Part shown: positions 45,387 through 54,402 of the stretch, piece by piece
Layout: every line of letters starts with the position of its first letter
Position numbering within the stretch: the first letter of the stretch is position 1
Origin: Paenibacillus lutrae
GTDB lineage: Bacteria; Bacillota; Bacilli; Paenibacillales; NBRC-103111
Length of the DNA stretch: 64,000 nt
NCBI RefSeq assembly: GCF_009757775.1
Contig: NZ_RHLK01000003.1
Location: 435,059-499,058, forward strand
Reading direction: 5' to 3'
The notes under the pieces: model-generated
Told to the model about the DNA's origin: nothing
Databases searched by the model: none
What the model saw: only the letters and a program-made list of their open reading frames with translations
Program-made: the position numbers and the translations under genes

Positions 45387-45881
45387 TCAGCCGGATTCCT
45401 TAATTAGCCGAATTTCTTGCACGATCCGCTCTTTGAGACTCTCCCGCAGCGAGTAAATGACCGGAGCCGAAGGGATGTCGAATTTCAGATGGGAGTGGGG
45501 AATTTCCGTGAGTATGGTGCCGATTGGGTTGCCTTGCTTGTCATGGATAACGTTCCAAAATATTCTCGATCTGTTGTGTTCCGCACCCCATTTTTCAAGG
45601 GAGTTTCGGAAAATCAACCGCTTGGCGATAACGAAATCATCCTCTTCGAGGTTCTCCATAGCGCTGAAACCCGCATCTTCCAACTGTTCGAATATGGGCG
45701 GTATAAGCTGATCCAAATAAAGACCATAGGCCGCATCTTCGATTTCAACAAAAGCAGCCGTCAATTGTTCATGCATGGATTCGTATATGGACCTCCACTC
45801 GGACTCGATATACCTGTTGGCCACCTCACGAATTTCTTCGATCGCCATGTCTGGCTGGAAAATCAGGAATTCTTTCTTCAC
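45387..45881 (-). CDS. Hypothetical protein
   Basis: 164 residues, mostly helical and acidic, with no membrane segment. Readable blocks include DMAIEEIREVANRYIESEW, FRNSLEKWGAEHNRSRIFW and a C-terminal LKERIVQEIRLIKESG. GTG at 45879-45881 lies eight bases after GGAGG and is preferred over the TTG two codons earlier. It is divergent from the MerR-type gene, with about 155 bases between, and could be its target. Family not recognised. Confidence 0.65.
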   Translation of the reverse strand: MKKEFLIFQPDMAIEEIREVANRYIESEWRSIYESMHEQLTAAFVEIEDAAYGLYLDQLIPPIFEQLEDAGFSAMENLEEDDFVIAKRLIFRNSLEKWGAEHNRSRIFWNVIHDKQGNPIGTILTEIPHSHLKFDIPSAPVIYSLRESLKERIVQEIRLIKESG

Positions 45882-46037
45882 AAACAACGCCTCCTTCTCC
45901 TCATTTCAATTCCATTGTACAACTTGCAAGCCAATTGGAAGGTTGAGCAAAAAAGGAGAAGGAATACCAACAATTTTTATAGAAAACCTTAGAAGCAGGT
46001 TTAATCTTGATCTATTGTAATGAGGAGAGATGACGAG

Positions 46038-46793
46038 TTGACGACGCACCCCCAAAAAATGGCGGCGAAATTCAAGATTAGCGCCAGTACTATAAGGAAT
46101 TACGAGGCTAAAGGCCTAATACCACCAGCTGAGCGATTAACAAATGGCTACCGTATCTATACGGACCAGCACGAAGCCTATCTGTCGTGTATCCAAGCCA
46201 TGGCCCCGGCATTCGGTATGGAAGTGACGGCCGAGGTGCTGCGTTGTCTCCGTCAGGACAAACCGCAAGTTGCAATGTGGACCATCAGGGAAAAAGAAGT
46301 TGCCTTGTACGGGGAAAAAGTGAAATTAGAGAGGTTAATCCAGGACATTCAACTATACGCTAACGAAGGTAAATCTCCGTATACAGAGGAGCCGTTCTCC
46401 ATCAACGAAGTATCTGAACTGACGCAGGTTCCCAAATCGGCAATCCGTTACTGGGAGCAAGCAGGATATGTAACGGCGGATCGGGACCCTGACAACCGTT
46501 ATCGTCGATTCAGTGGATCTCATTTGCTAAAAATCAGGTTGATTCAAATGTTTCAAAACTCCGTGTATTCAGAAGATACCGTGAATTTCAAACAATCCAT
46601 CGCTGCGGTAGAACATACGGATCTGCAGGGGGTCATGAATGTGGCTGAGAATGTGAGGTCTTATCTCGATAAGCTCATCGAAGCCCAAATGTGTGGGATA
46701 TCTTATTTACACCAATTAATTCAGTTTACAAAAGCTGAGATCTTCGATGGAGCTGGAATCATTCAACCACACCCGAATGGACACGGCTTATAA
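46038..46793 (+). CDS. Regulator with two MerR-type DNA-binding domains
   Basis: 251 residues. Domain 1 (about 10-42) has SASTIRNYEAKGLIPPAER and GYRIYT. Domain 2 (about 121-170) has SINEVSELTQVPKSAIRYWE, then DNRYRRFSGSHLLKI. Both match the MerR winged helix; a helical linker joins them and a helical tail follows. One protein with two such domains could bind as a pseudo-dimer. The start TTG (46038) has GGAGAG eight bases upstream; an ATG six codons earlier lacks a site. Confidence 0.8.
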   Translation: MTTHPQKMAAKFKISASTIRNYEAKGLIPPAERLTNGYRIYTDQHEAYLSCIQAMAPAFGMEVTAEVLRCLRQDKPQVAMWTIREKEVALYGEKVKLERLIQDIQLYANEGKSPYTEEPFSINEVSELTQVPKSAIRYWEQAGYVTADRDPDNRYRRFSGSHLLKIRLIQMFQNSVYSEDTVNFKQSIAAVEHTDLQGVMNVAENVRSYLDKLIEAQMCGISYLHQLIQFTKAEIFDGAGIIQPHPNGHGL

Positions 46794-46812
46794 CGGGTTT
46801 CCATCGCCGCTT

Positions 46813-47541
46813 CTATCTCCTCTTTCTGACCGGCACATTGGTAACCCGTTCCGCCCGGTAGACTCCATCCTCATAAATCAGACAGTTAAGCTGCATCCCG
46901 TAGGCACAACCGCCGTCAATTCCGATTTTATCCCCGCCAAACCAAACGTCCGCACTATTATGAAGTTCCGCAGTTCTCGTATGACCGAAAATAACGGGCT
47001 TGTCTACAACCGTTTCGAATTGGAAAAATTCTTTTTTGATATACATAAAATCACGCTCGGGTTGATCTCTATAATTAGTAAAGACCGGATTCAGCCCGGC
47101 ATGCACATAGATATGATGCTCATCTTCGTGGTAGAGAGGAAGACTGCTGAGGAATTCTATCTGGCTCGAATACCAGTAATTGATATGCATCTTCGCTTCG
47201 CCTATCACTTCCTCATCGACCAGATCACCGGCTAAGTCGAAGTAGCTGTGAATCGTCTGCTGCCCGCCATGCTCCAAGAACTTGGCCTGCACTTCAAAGC
47301 TATCCCCGCGGACTAAATCTACCAACCGCTGGTCATGATTGCCTCTAAGAGCAACCGCGCCGTGATTCTGAGCGAGTTCCATCACCCGCTCTACGGTCTC
47401 TTTGCTTTGAGGCCCCCGGTCCACATAATCCCCCAGCAGAATCAAGTGATCCTCTGACGGGTCGTATTCAACTTTTTTCAGCAAATCATTGAATGGTTCC
47501 AAACAGCCATGGATATCACTGATCATTAAAATTCTGTTCAT
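46813..47541 (-). CDS. PPP-family metallophosphatase
   Basis: 242 residues with the PPP motifs D9-I-H11-G, GDYVDRG (37-43) and GNHD (67-70), plus later H residues in YVHAGLNP and FGHTRT. The bacterial type may be a Ser/Thr protein phosphatase (PrpE-like, which also cleaves Ap4A) or ApaH-like. AGGAGA lies before the ATG. Convergent with the MerR-type gene. Confidence 0.87.
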   Translation of the reverse strand: MNRILMISDIHGCLEPFNDLLKKVEYDPSEDHLILLGDYVDRGPQSKETVERVMELAQNHGAVALRGNHDQRLVDLVRGDSFEVQAKFLEHGGQQTIHSYFDLAGDLVDEEVIGEAKMHINYWYSSQIEFLSSLPLYHEDEHHIYVHAGLNPVFTNYRDQPERDFMYIKKEFFQFETVVDKPVIFGHTRTAELHNSADVWFGGDKIGIDGGCAYGMQLNCLIYEDGVYRAERVTNVPVRKRR

Positions 47542-47793
47542 GTCATCTCCTGTAAATTCGTCGATAAGACGTTAGTTTCTTCCATTTCCGCATAGAAATC
47601 AATCTTGTACAGCTTTACTCCAAATTGGTTTTGCCTTAATAAGAGTTACCCATATGAGGCTGGTTTCGACCAAGCTAAACCATTTTGTATGCAACTTCGT
47701 ATGCTGACCAGGCGCTTTTGGACAACCCGCTTCTTCCAATATCGGCTATAAATCTCGAAGATTGAACCTACTCATGCGTCACAAGAACATCTT

Positions 47794-48384
47794 CTAGAAG
47801 CGTATGTGCCTCAGCTGCATGCGAATGCGGTCGTACAGCTTCCTTGTTTTTCCCCGCGTATCGGGGGCTAACGGTATACCTAGCTGTGAAGCGATACATA
47901 CAGCCTGATCCTCCACTGACATCTTGTCCGTCTCGATATACGGACGGAAAACCTCATTAGAGAACCCTGTAATGCACCGGTCGATTTGACGGGCCGCCCA
48001 GGAACGGCTTCCTTCTCCGCGGCTTCTCAGTCTTTTGAGCAAAACCTCTTTGGACGCACACAATGTAAAATGATGAACTTCCACGCCCTCATGCCGAAGC
48101 CTTCCTATAATCTCGCTAAAATATTGGGCATTCGGTATCGTCATCGGTACAATAAGGATGCCATCGTAACGGGTATTTAAATAGTTCAGCATCGTGTAAT
48201 TCATTTCACGCCAAACGGGGTAGTCTTGAAAATCGCTTTCACTTATTTCTTCAGGCACATTGTCCCGGATAAAATAGCCCGCATTCTCGGGGTCATACAC
48301 ATAGGAATGCGGAATTCTTCTATGTAATTCAAAAGCGGTTTGAGTTTTACCGGACCCGAAGGCGCCGTTAATCCAAATGATCAT
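47794..48384 (-). CDS. tmrB: Tunicamycin-resistance ATP-binding protein TmrB
   Basis: 196 residues that align well, from memory, with B. subtilis TmrB: the start [20 protein letters not shown] with P-loop G7-x4-[31 protein letters not shown] and QIDRC. TmrB is an ATP-binding, membrane-associated protein that gives resistance to tunicamycin, perhaps by binding the drug. It overlaps the DinB-family gene by four bases, so translation is coupled. Confidence 0.9.
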   Translation of the reverse strand: MIIWINGAFGSGKTQTAFELHRRIPHSYVYDPENAGYFIRDNVPEEISESDFQDYPVWREMNYTMLNYLNTRYDGILIVPMTIPNAQYFSEIIGRLRHEGVEVHHFTLCASKEVLLKRLRSRGEGSRSWAARQIDRCITGFSNEVFRPYIETDKMSVEDQAVCIASQLGIPLAPDTRGKTRKLYDRIRMQLRHIRF

Positions 48385-48929
48385 TTAGTCTCCAATTCCA
48401 TTCGGCCGATTCTTTTTCGAATAAGCCTGATCTGGCCCCGGTGGTTGATCTCATCCTCAAATACATGAAACCACATGAAATAATAATTGGCAGGCTTATG
48501 ATACCAGAAATCTTGCTCCTCTTTACCAAGCCAATCGTCGCCTACGGTTTGAAACAGCTGATAGGTTCTGAGGCGGACCTGATCCATCCGGGCAAGGTAG
48601 TAGGCCAGATCATGGCCTCTGATATGCTTCCGTCCTTCTTCGCCTAAATTCAGAGCGGGTCCCCATTCGGACAACTCTTCCTCCGTCAGGTCTCTTCCTT
48701 CAAAAGTCTGGAGCTGATAAGCATATTCAACAGCGGCAAAATGCAGCAGCAGGGCACCGATTGAATTGCTCTGCGCCTCTACAAGAAAGTCCAGTTCCTG
48801 AGTGCTAAGTCCTTCCACGGCCTGAATCGTAGTATGTCTGGCATAATTCATCATCGAGAGCAAGCGGCCGATCTGAGGTGTAAACCCGCTTACATCCGTT
48901 ATGCGATAAATATTATCCGGATCAATCAA
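48381..48929 (-). CDS. DinB-family (DUF664) protein
   Basis: 182 residues forming a four-helix DinB/YfiT-like fold. The three metal histidines are probably in [19 protein letters not shown] and [13 protein letters not shown]. Family members include thiol-transferase-type enzymes; the substrate here is unknown. It starts at TTG (48927-48929) with GGAGGG upstream. tmrB overlaps its end. Confidence 0.85.
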   Translation of the reverse strand: MIDPDNIYRITDVSGFTPQIGRLLSMMNYARHTTIQAVEGLSTQELDFLVEAQSNSIGALLLHFAAVEYAYQLQTFEGRDLTEEELSEWGPALNLGEEGRKHIRGHDLAYYLARMDQVRLRTYQLFQTVGDDWLGKEEQDFWYHKPANYYFMWFHVFEDEINHRGQIRLIRKRIGRMELETK

Positions 48930-48955
48930 AGTAGAATCCCTCCTATAGCTGCACT

Positions 48956-49171
48956 TCAGTCATGCTTTCGCCTCCTGCGAACCACCAGCACAGCGGCATT
49001 GCCAGCCGTCAGAAATCCGGAGGTTAACATCAGAAACATAAGTACGCTCAGATAATCGTTGTTCTTATCCGTGCTAAGCAGATAGCCGGCTGCAGCCGAC
49101 GCAGCCACAAATGTGCAGGCACATCCCACTGCGATCCATGACCTTCTTCTGCGGCTAACATGGTGGTTCAT
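48956..49171 (-). CDS. Small two-helix membrane protein
   Basis: 71 residues: a basic start (RRRRS), two membrane segments (about 12-32 and 41-64) and a basic end (RRRRKHD). Both ends are predicted inside. The ribosome site (GGCGGA) is weak. Unknown function; upstream of the DinB-tmrB pair. Confidence 0.55.
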   Translation of the reverse strand: MNHHVSRRRRSWIAVGCACTFVAASAAAGYLLSTDKNNDYLSVLMFLMLTSGFLTAGNAAVLVVRRRRKHD

Positions 49172-49215
49172 CTATGTAATTCCGCCTTTGCAAATTTCTC
49201 GGACTCCAAAAGAGA

Positions 49216-49899
49216 TTAAAGCGAATGAACCAAGCCCCGATTATTGATCAGGGACAGCGCACTTTCATCGTTAGACGCATACCACAAGCCTGCATAATCC
49301 ATAATGAGAAGCTTATTCGCACACAGATAAAAAGAGTGTGTCGGTTCTTTGAAGACATAGTACCCGTCCAGCCAAATCGGCTCCAATTGTTCCCGGAAAA
49401 GCTCCTGCTTCAGATCGGCCTGAATAGCCCCTACAAACCTGCTGCTGAACATCAGCTCCTGCAAACAGAAAGTAACCAGGAAATGCTGCAGCGAATTGCA
49501 CACCCTTTCATGCCCCTTTACCGTATCGTCCCAGAGTGCAGCCGCGTTGCAGTACACCGGCGATTCATCGTTTCCCTCTTCCACTTCACAAGTCCAATTC
49601 CCTTGATTCTCCGTAATAAATGAAATCCGGCCCTGCGACCGGATCGTATTCTCTACGCTCATCAGGATATCCTGAATTTGAAAAATAGCCGGCTGCCCGT
49701 TGGCGGGGCTTTTCTTCCGGCTGCTGCGGGAATTCACCGGCCAATTGCCCGCGAAAAGATAAAGGTCTCTTAGCGGTTTGGGAAAATAAGCGGGTACTTC
49801 CTCCTCTTTCAGCCCATACTCCGGCAGTACGGGGCCTGCCCAATCTTCCACGAACAATTTAAGATTTTCCAGACTGTCTCTATCATCTTTAATTAACAT
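49216..49899 (-). CDS. Hypothetical protein, SMI1/KNR4-like (tentative)
   Basis: 227 residues, cytoplasmic. Features such as VPAYFPKPLRDLYLFAGN near the start and a late LLIMDYAGLWYASNDES recall SUKH (SMI1/KNR4) proteins, which are often toxin-immunity proteins, but the match is weak. No toxin gene adjoins it. GAGGGA is seven bases before the ATG. Confidence 0.6.
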   Translation of the reverse strand: MLIKDDRDSLENLKLFVEDWAGPVLPEYGLKEEEVPAYFPKPLRDLYLFAGNWPVNSRSSRKKSPANGQPAIFQIQDILMSVENTIRSQGRISFITENQGNWTCEVEEGNDESPVYCNAAALWDDTVKGHERVCNSLQHFLVTFCLQELMFSSRFVGAIQADLKQELFREQLEPIWLDGYYVFKEPTHSFYLCANKLLIMDYAGLWYASNDESALSLINNRGLVHSL

Positions 49900-50244
49900 C
49901 GTTATTCCCTCTTTATGTGTATGAAGTACCCCATTTACAAACGCTGCTCTTCTTCCATGCTTGTCCGTTAGACCGGCCTACAATGCCGCGGTCGCCATAT
50001 ATCTGTTGATCTCTTCATTATAAACGATGATTGGAACTTTTTTCAAAATAAAGCCTCTCACTTGACCTCACAACGTCGATTTTCTTCACATCTTATCATG
50101 ATTGCATTGGATTTGGATATATATGGTTTGCCAGTCTTACATTTAACTGAATGTGAATTTGCCCATTATTATTTCGCTATATATTCGTAAATTAGTTACT
50201 TTAATTAGAAAAATATATGCTATTAAAGGTCTGTTACGGATTTT
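49900..50244. other. Intergenic, AT-rich; one possible 22-residue peptide
   Basis: No ordinary gene. A minus-strand frame TTG (50044-50046) to TAG (49978-49980) would encode MKKVPIIVYNEEINRYMATA plus two residues, behind GAGAGG. It is too short to trust. Confidence 0.3.
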
Positions 50245-50274
50245 TTGTTTAGTTTTTAGCTAAAAACTTTAAAT
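50245..50274 (+). promoter_or_regulatory. Promoter with 18-bp palindrome before secreted paralogue A
   Basis: TTGTTT (50245-50250) and TTTAAA (50268-50273) are 17 bases apart. The spacer and first -10 base form a perfect palindrome, AGTTTTTAGCTAAAAACT (50251-50268), the place for a repressor or activator dimer. Confidence 0.5.
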
Positions 50275-50296
50275 AGGTGTGAAAGGAGAGGATTTA

Positions 50297-51214
50297 GTGA
50301 TTAAGATGTGGAGAAAAAATTCGGCAGCTGCTCTCTTAAGTACAACCTTGTTATTCAGCAGCGCAGCTGCGGTCATCACACCAACGGCAGCCTATGCGGC
50401 AGACAAATCGGACTATCCCAAATTCTACAATGTAGCCAAACAGGGACCGGTTACTCCCGGGCTGGTCAGTGACAAGAAATGGGTGCCTCAGGGCATGGCT
50501 GTCTGGTCCAGCAAAAAGTGGATTATCTCTTCTTATTATTCAAGCTCCAAAGCCGATGCCAGCAGTCTGATGATTACGGAGAAGGATTCGAAGGACAAAC
50601 GTGTCCGGACTTATTATTTGTACAATGAGGACGGCAGCAAACATATGGGTCATGTAGGAGGCCTTGCAATCAGCGGCAAATATTTGTGGGTCGCTTCAGG
50701 GACCGATGTGTACCGGATTCCGCTTTCTACAATTTCCGGGTCCAAAGACTATGCCAAACTGAAGATGAAAAAATACGATTTAAAACATAAAGCATCCTAT
50801 GCCACTTTCCGTGACGGCGTTCTGTGGGTCGGCGAGTACACGGAGGGTTCTACCCAGTGTTCGAAAGGCTCTAAAGGAACTGTTTACGGCTATAAGCTAA
50901 GCAGCTCCGAAGGAATTTCCACCACCCCGACGTATAAATGGAAAACGCCTGACCGGGTTCAGGGAATGGCTTTGACCAAAGACCAGGTTATTTACAGTCA
51001 ATCCTGCGGCCGCAATAACAGCAGTAAACTGCTCATTCATAAAAGAGGCTATGATGGAGCCAAGGTCAAAGACCTGACTCTCCCTCCAATGGCGGAAGGA
51101 ATTGCTTTCTACGGCTCCAATCTGTATGTAAGTTTTGAATCCGGCTCGCAAGCTTATCCAAACGGCAAGCACCGGCTCAAAAATTACTTCTATTTGAACC
51201 CGAGCAAGATTTAA
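50297..51214 (+). CDS. Secreted protein, tandem paralogue A
   Basis: 305 residues. A Sec signal peptide (basic start, hydrophobic core about 10-27, AYA-AD cut near residue 34) precedes one globular domain with repeated short beta motifs (GLAISGKYLWVASG, DGVLWVGEY, GSNLYVSFESG), suggesting a beta-propeller. Two mature cysteines (TQCSKG and QSCGRNN) could form a disulfide. I know of similar secreted proteins in Firmicutes and actinomycetes, but no function. GTG at 50297 lies five bases after AGGAGAGG. It is closely related to the next gene. Confidence 0.8.
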   Translation: MIKMWRKNSAAALLSTTLLFSSAAAVITPTAAYAADKSDYPKFYNVAKQGPVTPGLVSDKKWVPQGMAVWSSKKWIISSYYSSSKADASSLMITEKDSKDKRVRTYYLYNEDGSKHMGHVGGLAISGKYLWVASGTDVYRIPLSTISGSKDYAKLKMKKYDLKHKASYATFRDGVLWVGEYTEGSTQCSKGSKGTVYGYKLSSSEGISTTPTYKWKTPDRVQGMALTKDQVIYSQSCGRNNSSKLLIHKRGYDGAKVKDLTLPPMAEGIAFYGSNLYVSFESGSQAYPNGKHRLKNYFYLNPSKI

Positions 51215-51220
51215 AACAGT

Positions 51221-51247
51221 AAAAGGGCAGCGTTCTGCTGTCCTTTT
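51221..51247 (+). terminator. Terminator between the secreted paralogues
   Basis: Stem AAAAGGGCAGC/GCTGTCCTTTT (one wobble) with a 5-base loop. It separates the two paralogues into distinct units. Confidence 0.85.
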
Positions 51248-51387
51248 ATGTTGATTTTATTTTGGTTTATCTTGTTGCAGAACGGCTGTATTGTAATCAA
51301 TTATTATACAAATGTAAACTAACCCCTTTTATTACCGTATTAACATAATCTAAATATTATTTTTATGATTTTCTATTTATTTTTTCA

Positions 51388-51401
51388 TGAAAACGCTTTA
51401 A
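51388..51401 (+). promoter_or_regulatory. cre-like CcpA site before secreted paralogue B
   Basis: TGAAAACGCTTTAA matches the catabolite-responsive element TGAAANCGNTTTCA in all but one conserved position. It lies about 33 bases upstream of the start codon and overlaps a likely -10 (TAATAT, 51399-51404), where CcpA would repress. No such site precedes paralogue A. Confidence 0.55.
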
Positions 51402-51433
51402 TATGAAGTGAAGAAGAAGGGAGATGTTATATA

Positions 51434-52348
51434 TTGAGAACAATAAAGAAGCTTTCCGCAGCTGTACTGCTAAGCACCACTCTGTTATTCAGCACGGCGG
51501 CAGCTGTCATTCCGGCGGCTGTGTATGCGGCTGATCAATCCGAATATCCTGGTTTTTACAGCGTAGCTGCGCAGGGCCCTCTTACTCCCGGCCTCATCAG
51601 CGAGAAGAAGTGGGTTCCTCAAGGAATGGCGATCTGGTCCAGCAAAAAGTGGATTATCTCTTCTTATTATTCCAGCATTAATGCAGATGCCAGCAGCTTG
51701 ATGATTTCAGAGAAAGATTCAGCGGACACAAGAGTCCGGACCTATTATTTGTATCATGAGGATGGCACTAAACATACGGGTCATGTAGGCGGGCTCGCGA
51801 TCAGCGGCAGTTATCTGTGGGTCGCATCGGGAACCGATGTATACCGGATTCCGCTGACCACGATATCCGGCTCCAGCGATTACGCCAAACTCCAGATGCA
51901 GAAATACGATTTGAGCCATAAAGCTTCCTATGCGACTTTCTATGACGGGGTTTTATGGGTTGGTGAGTATGTAGAAGGAGCGACTCAGTGTTCGAAGGGT
52001 TCTCAAGGGACCGTCTATGGCTATAAGCTGAACAGCACCGAAGGAATTTCCACAACACCGACCTATACATGGAAAACACCTGACCGCATTCAGGGAATGG
52101 CCATGACCAGCGACCAGGTTATTTACAGCCAGTCCTGCGGCAGGAACAACAGCAGTATGCTTCTTATTCATAATAAGGGGGCGAATGGAACTAAAATCAA
52201 AGACCTGACCATCCCTCCGATGGCGGAAGGAATTGCTTTCTATGGTTCAAATCTGTACATCAGCTTCGAATCGGGCTCACAAGCCTATCCGGATGGCAAG
52301 CACCGCCTCAAACATTACTTCTATTTGAACCCGGCAAATATTAACTAG
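51434..52348 (+). CDS. Secreted protein, tandem paralogue B
   Basis: 304 residues, very similar to paralogue A over nearly the whole mature part, with the same two cysteines (TQCSKG, QSCGRNN) and the same WSSKKWIISSYYSS and MAEGIAFYGSNLY blocks. Signal peptide core about 8-27, with a cut near YAA (about 31-33). TTG start (51434) follows GGGAGATG. Probably a recent gene duplication, with separate control: a cre-like site instead of the palindrome of A. Confidence 0.8.
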   Translation: MRTIKKLSAAVLLSTTLLFSTAAAVIPAAVYAADQSEYPGFYSVAAQGPLTPGLISEKKWVPQGMAIWSSKKWIISSYYSSINADASSLMISEKDSADTRVRTYYLYHEDGTKHTGHVGGLAISGSYLWVASGTDVYRIPLTTISGSSDYAKLQMQKYDLSHKASYATFYDGVLWVGEYVEGATQCSKGSQGTVYGYKLNSTEGISTTPTYTWKTPDRIQGMAMTSDQVIYSQSCGRNNSSMLLIHNKGANGTKIKDLTIPPMAEGIAFYGSNLYISFESGSQAYPDGKHRLKHYFYLNPANIN

Positions 52349-52366
52349 AACAGAAGCTTGGGATAA

Positions 52367-52395
52367 GCAGGCGGGGCTTATGCACCGCCTTTATT
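52367..52395 (+). terminator. Weak terminator after paralogue B
   Basis: Short stem AGGCGG/CCGCCT with a 10-base loop, then TTATTCC. Convergent with the gene at 52398. Confidence 0.5.
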
Positions 52396-52397
52396 CC

Positions 52398-52811
52398 TTA
52401 CAAACTATTGATTAATATATGTTGAATTCGGAAGTAGCTTCCCTCGTCATGAGGGTTATTGGAGAGTTTCTCCAAAAGACGGAACAATTCATCTCCATTC
52501 TTAAATTTCGTATGATTCAAATAAAGGTTTTTTAGAGAATCATAGATTCCCTTCGAATAACTTCTCGGATACGGGGTGAATTCCACGAGCGCTGCTGCAT
52601 TGGCGGCTTGTTCCATCGCAAATATGTACCCCCTCGAATCCTCTGCCGTAACCTCCCTTAGCCCTACGGAAATTCTCCCCATCGCCGCTAAATATTTGTA
52701 CTCCATCTCCTCTTCGTGTTCCTTATGATCCAGATACTTCGTTACTAGACACATATTGAAAAATAAAGATACAACCAATCCGATTAAAAGCGGCTTGTTT
52801 ATGTTTCTCAT
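52398..52811 (-). CDS. Hypothetical membrane-anchored protein
   Basis: 137 residues: one membrane segment (about 7-25), then a helical outside domain with charged repeats (DHKEHEEEMEYK). No family recognised. AAGGAG is seven bases before the ATG. Convergent with the secreted paralogue B. Confidence 0.65.
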   Translation of the reverse strand: MRNINKPLLIGLVVSLFFNMCLVTKYLDHKEHEEEMEYKYLAAMGRISVGLREVTAEDSRGYIFAMEQAANAAALVEFTPYPRSYSKGIYDSLKNLYLNHTKFKNGDELFRLLEKLSNNPHDEGSYFRIQHILINSL

Positions 52812-53253
52812 GTATGACTCCTTCGCAATCTTAGAAAATTCGATACCTCCAATGATTGATTAGTTAGTGTCCGTAATGTAAAAACGCACCCCGTTTCCTT
52901 GATTGTGAATTGTGGACTAACAACTGACCGTTAAACATAAATGCCTCAGAAATTCTGGAAAACACTTTGATACATTTCCATAATTATACTATCCTATGCC
53001 ATTTCGTTCAAAACTTAATTCCTTTTCCTTTTATTGTTGGGCAATTATCGCATTCCAATCGATCTCCCGGTTGTGCCCGGAACAGAAAAAAGCCCGATTC
53101 AGCGGAATCGAAGCTCTAGTCACATAGGGAAGTCAGATGGATGAATCTGTTGCGTGGGACCTTACACATCCAATCCAGATAGCAAGAAAGCAACAGAGTG
53201 AGCCTACGGAAAAGCAATAGGGATTCTTCCTCCTAGTTGTTCACTTCATAGAT
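52812..53253. other. Long gene-free interval
   Basis: About 440 bases with stop codons in all frames. A hairpin at about 53085-53117 (minus strand AGCTTCGATTC, CGCT, GAATCGGGCT, then TTTTTC) could be the terminator of the frameshifted GNAT gene. Nothing else stands out. Confidence 0.4.
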
Positions 53254-53708
53254 TTAAAATGTGTTCAAATCCAGGAAATGTGTCATGAATTCCTCGTCTT
53301 TCTTCTCCGTAAAGCCTAACCACAAATAAAAGGAAGCCGCTGCAGGATTATCCGTCCACAGGACCAGCCGATTGTAATGCTTGGCTGCTTCGTTCAGAAC
53401 CTCCCTTGTAAGCTTATGCCCAATACCATGCCTTCTATATGCTCTATGTACATAAAGCCTTCTAACTCTGCCAACCCTTCTCCATAATAAGGGTCCCGGT
53501 TCAGACCACAGATCCCGACTATCTTGTTCTCCAAGCGGCACAAAAAGAGCGCCTCCCCGGTCTGATCGAATCTATTCGCGCCTGCATGATAATCTTCCAC
53601 TAGCCGGGTCAAGTGCCGGAAGCCCTCCCGGACACTACCGGTAACAAGCTCATTAAGCTCTTTCAGATCCAGCCTTTCTTGAACTTTCTCCAATTGTATA
53701 GGCTCCAT
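53254..53708 (-). pseudogene. Frameshifted GNAT acetyltransferase
   Basis: Two overlapping frames make one GNAT. Frame 1 from ATG 53706-53708 reads MEPIQLEKVQERLDLKELN to GICGLNRDPYYGEGLAELE, then turns to unrelated sequence. Frame 2 carries VRRLYVHRAYRRHGIGHKL (acetyl-CoA loop), LVLWTDNPAAASFYLWLGF and stops at 53254. The switch is near 53455-53465 (one-base change). Either a true pseudogene or a sequence error; the rest of the gene looks well preserved. Confidence 0.75.
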
Positions 53709-53755
53709 TTGTGCTCCTTATCCAGTTAATCCGAACAGGATGAAACGTGATTCAC

Positions 53756-54337
53756 TTATGTAAAATTGGCTGCCAGCATAATTCTATTTACTTGTTCATA
53801 GAGAACGTATTTATTCTTCTCCGCATAGAGGAACACATGATCAAATAAATTCTCGTGCTCACTGTACAGGTACATCCGGCTGGCTTCGGCCTCGATAGCT
53901 CCGGCTGCCTCTTTCAGCAGTGTTCCCTGGGGCTTGTCCCCGCTCGATACTTCATATAAGTCTTGATGGCTCGTGCCCACTCTTCTCGCATGAAGCTGAA
54001 TTCCGTATGCCAGCAAAATCGCCCGGATATTCCTCAGGCAGTTGGCATCACGAAACGCTTCCATTCTATCCAGGGCTTCAATCGTCTCGTTCAAATAAAG
54101 ACCCGTTGAGTTCTCCAAGAACCCTAAGATCCCGTTCATATTCATCTCCGTATCCATGTCGATCACCAGCACGATATCTTTTAATACAAGAGGGATCTGA
54201 TTAAGATACAGGCCCAGCTTCCTGCAATCATTGTCATAGAGACGGATTGCAATATGCTCCACAATATCTTCGCCTGATCTGAGTATGCCGTCATGAACGG
54301 GAATTAAGCGGCTGAGAATCGGCTTTAATTCATTCAT
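53756..54337 (-). CDS. DUF4375-like protein
   Basis: 193 residues, mostly helical. GFLENSTGLYLNETIEALDRM and nearby residues match the DUF4375 pattern (an N-x-[ST]-G-x(2)-hydrophobic set before a helix), a family often met beside polymorphic toxins or as an immunity-like protein; function not known. AGGAGCC before the ATG. Confidence 0.6.
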   Translation of the reverse strand: MNELKPILSRLIPVHDGILRSGEDIVEHIAIRLYDNDCRKLGLYLNQIPLVLKDIVLVIDMDTEMNMNGILGFLENSTGLYLNETIEALDRMEAFRDANCLRNIRAILLAYGIQLHARRVGTSHQDLYEVSSGDKPQGTLLKEAAGAIEAEASRMYLYSEHENLFDHVFLYAEKNKYVLYEQVNRIMLAANFT

Positions 54338-54402
54338 ATTCCTGGCTCCTGTGTATTAAGATTGGTGTGGAGGAGGAGACCTTGTCCGAATCATCTCATG
54401 GA

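Noticed and set aside
47542-47793. Possible degraded small gene (MSRFNLRDL, stop, PILEEAGCPK... on the minus strand)
   Set aside because: Only a weak coding look with an internal stop, no ribosome site and no recognised family.
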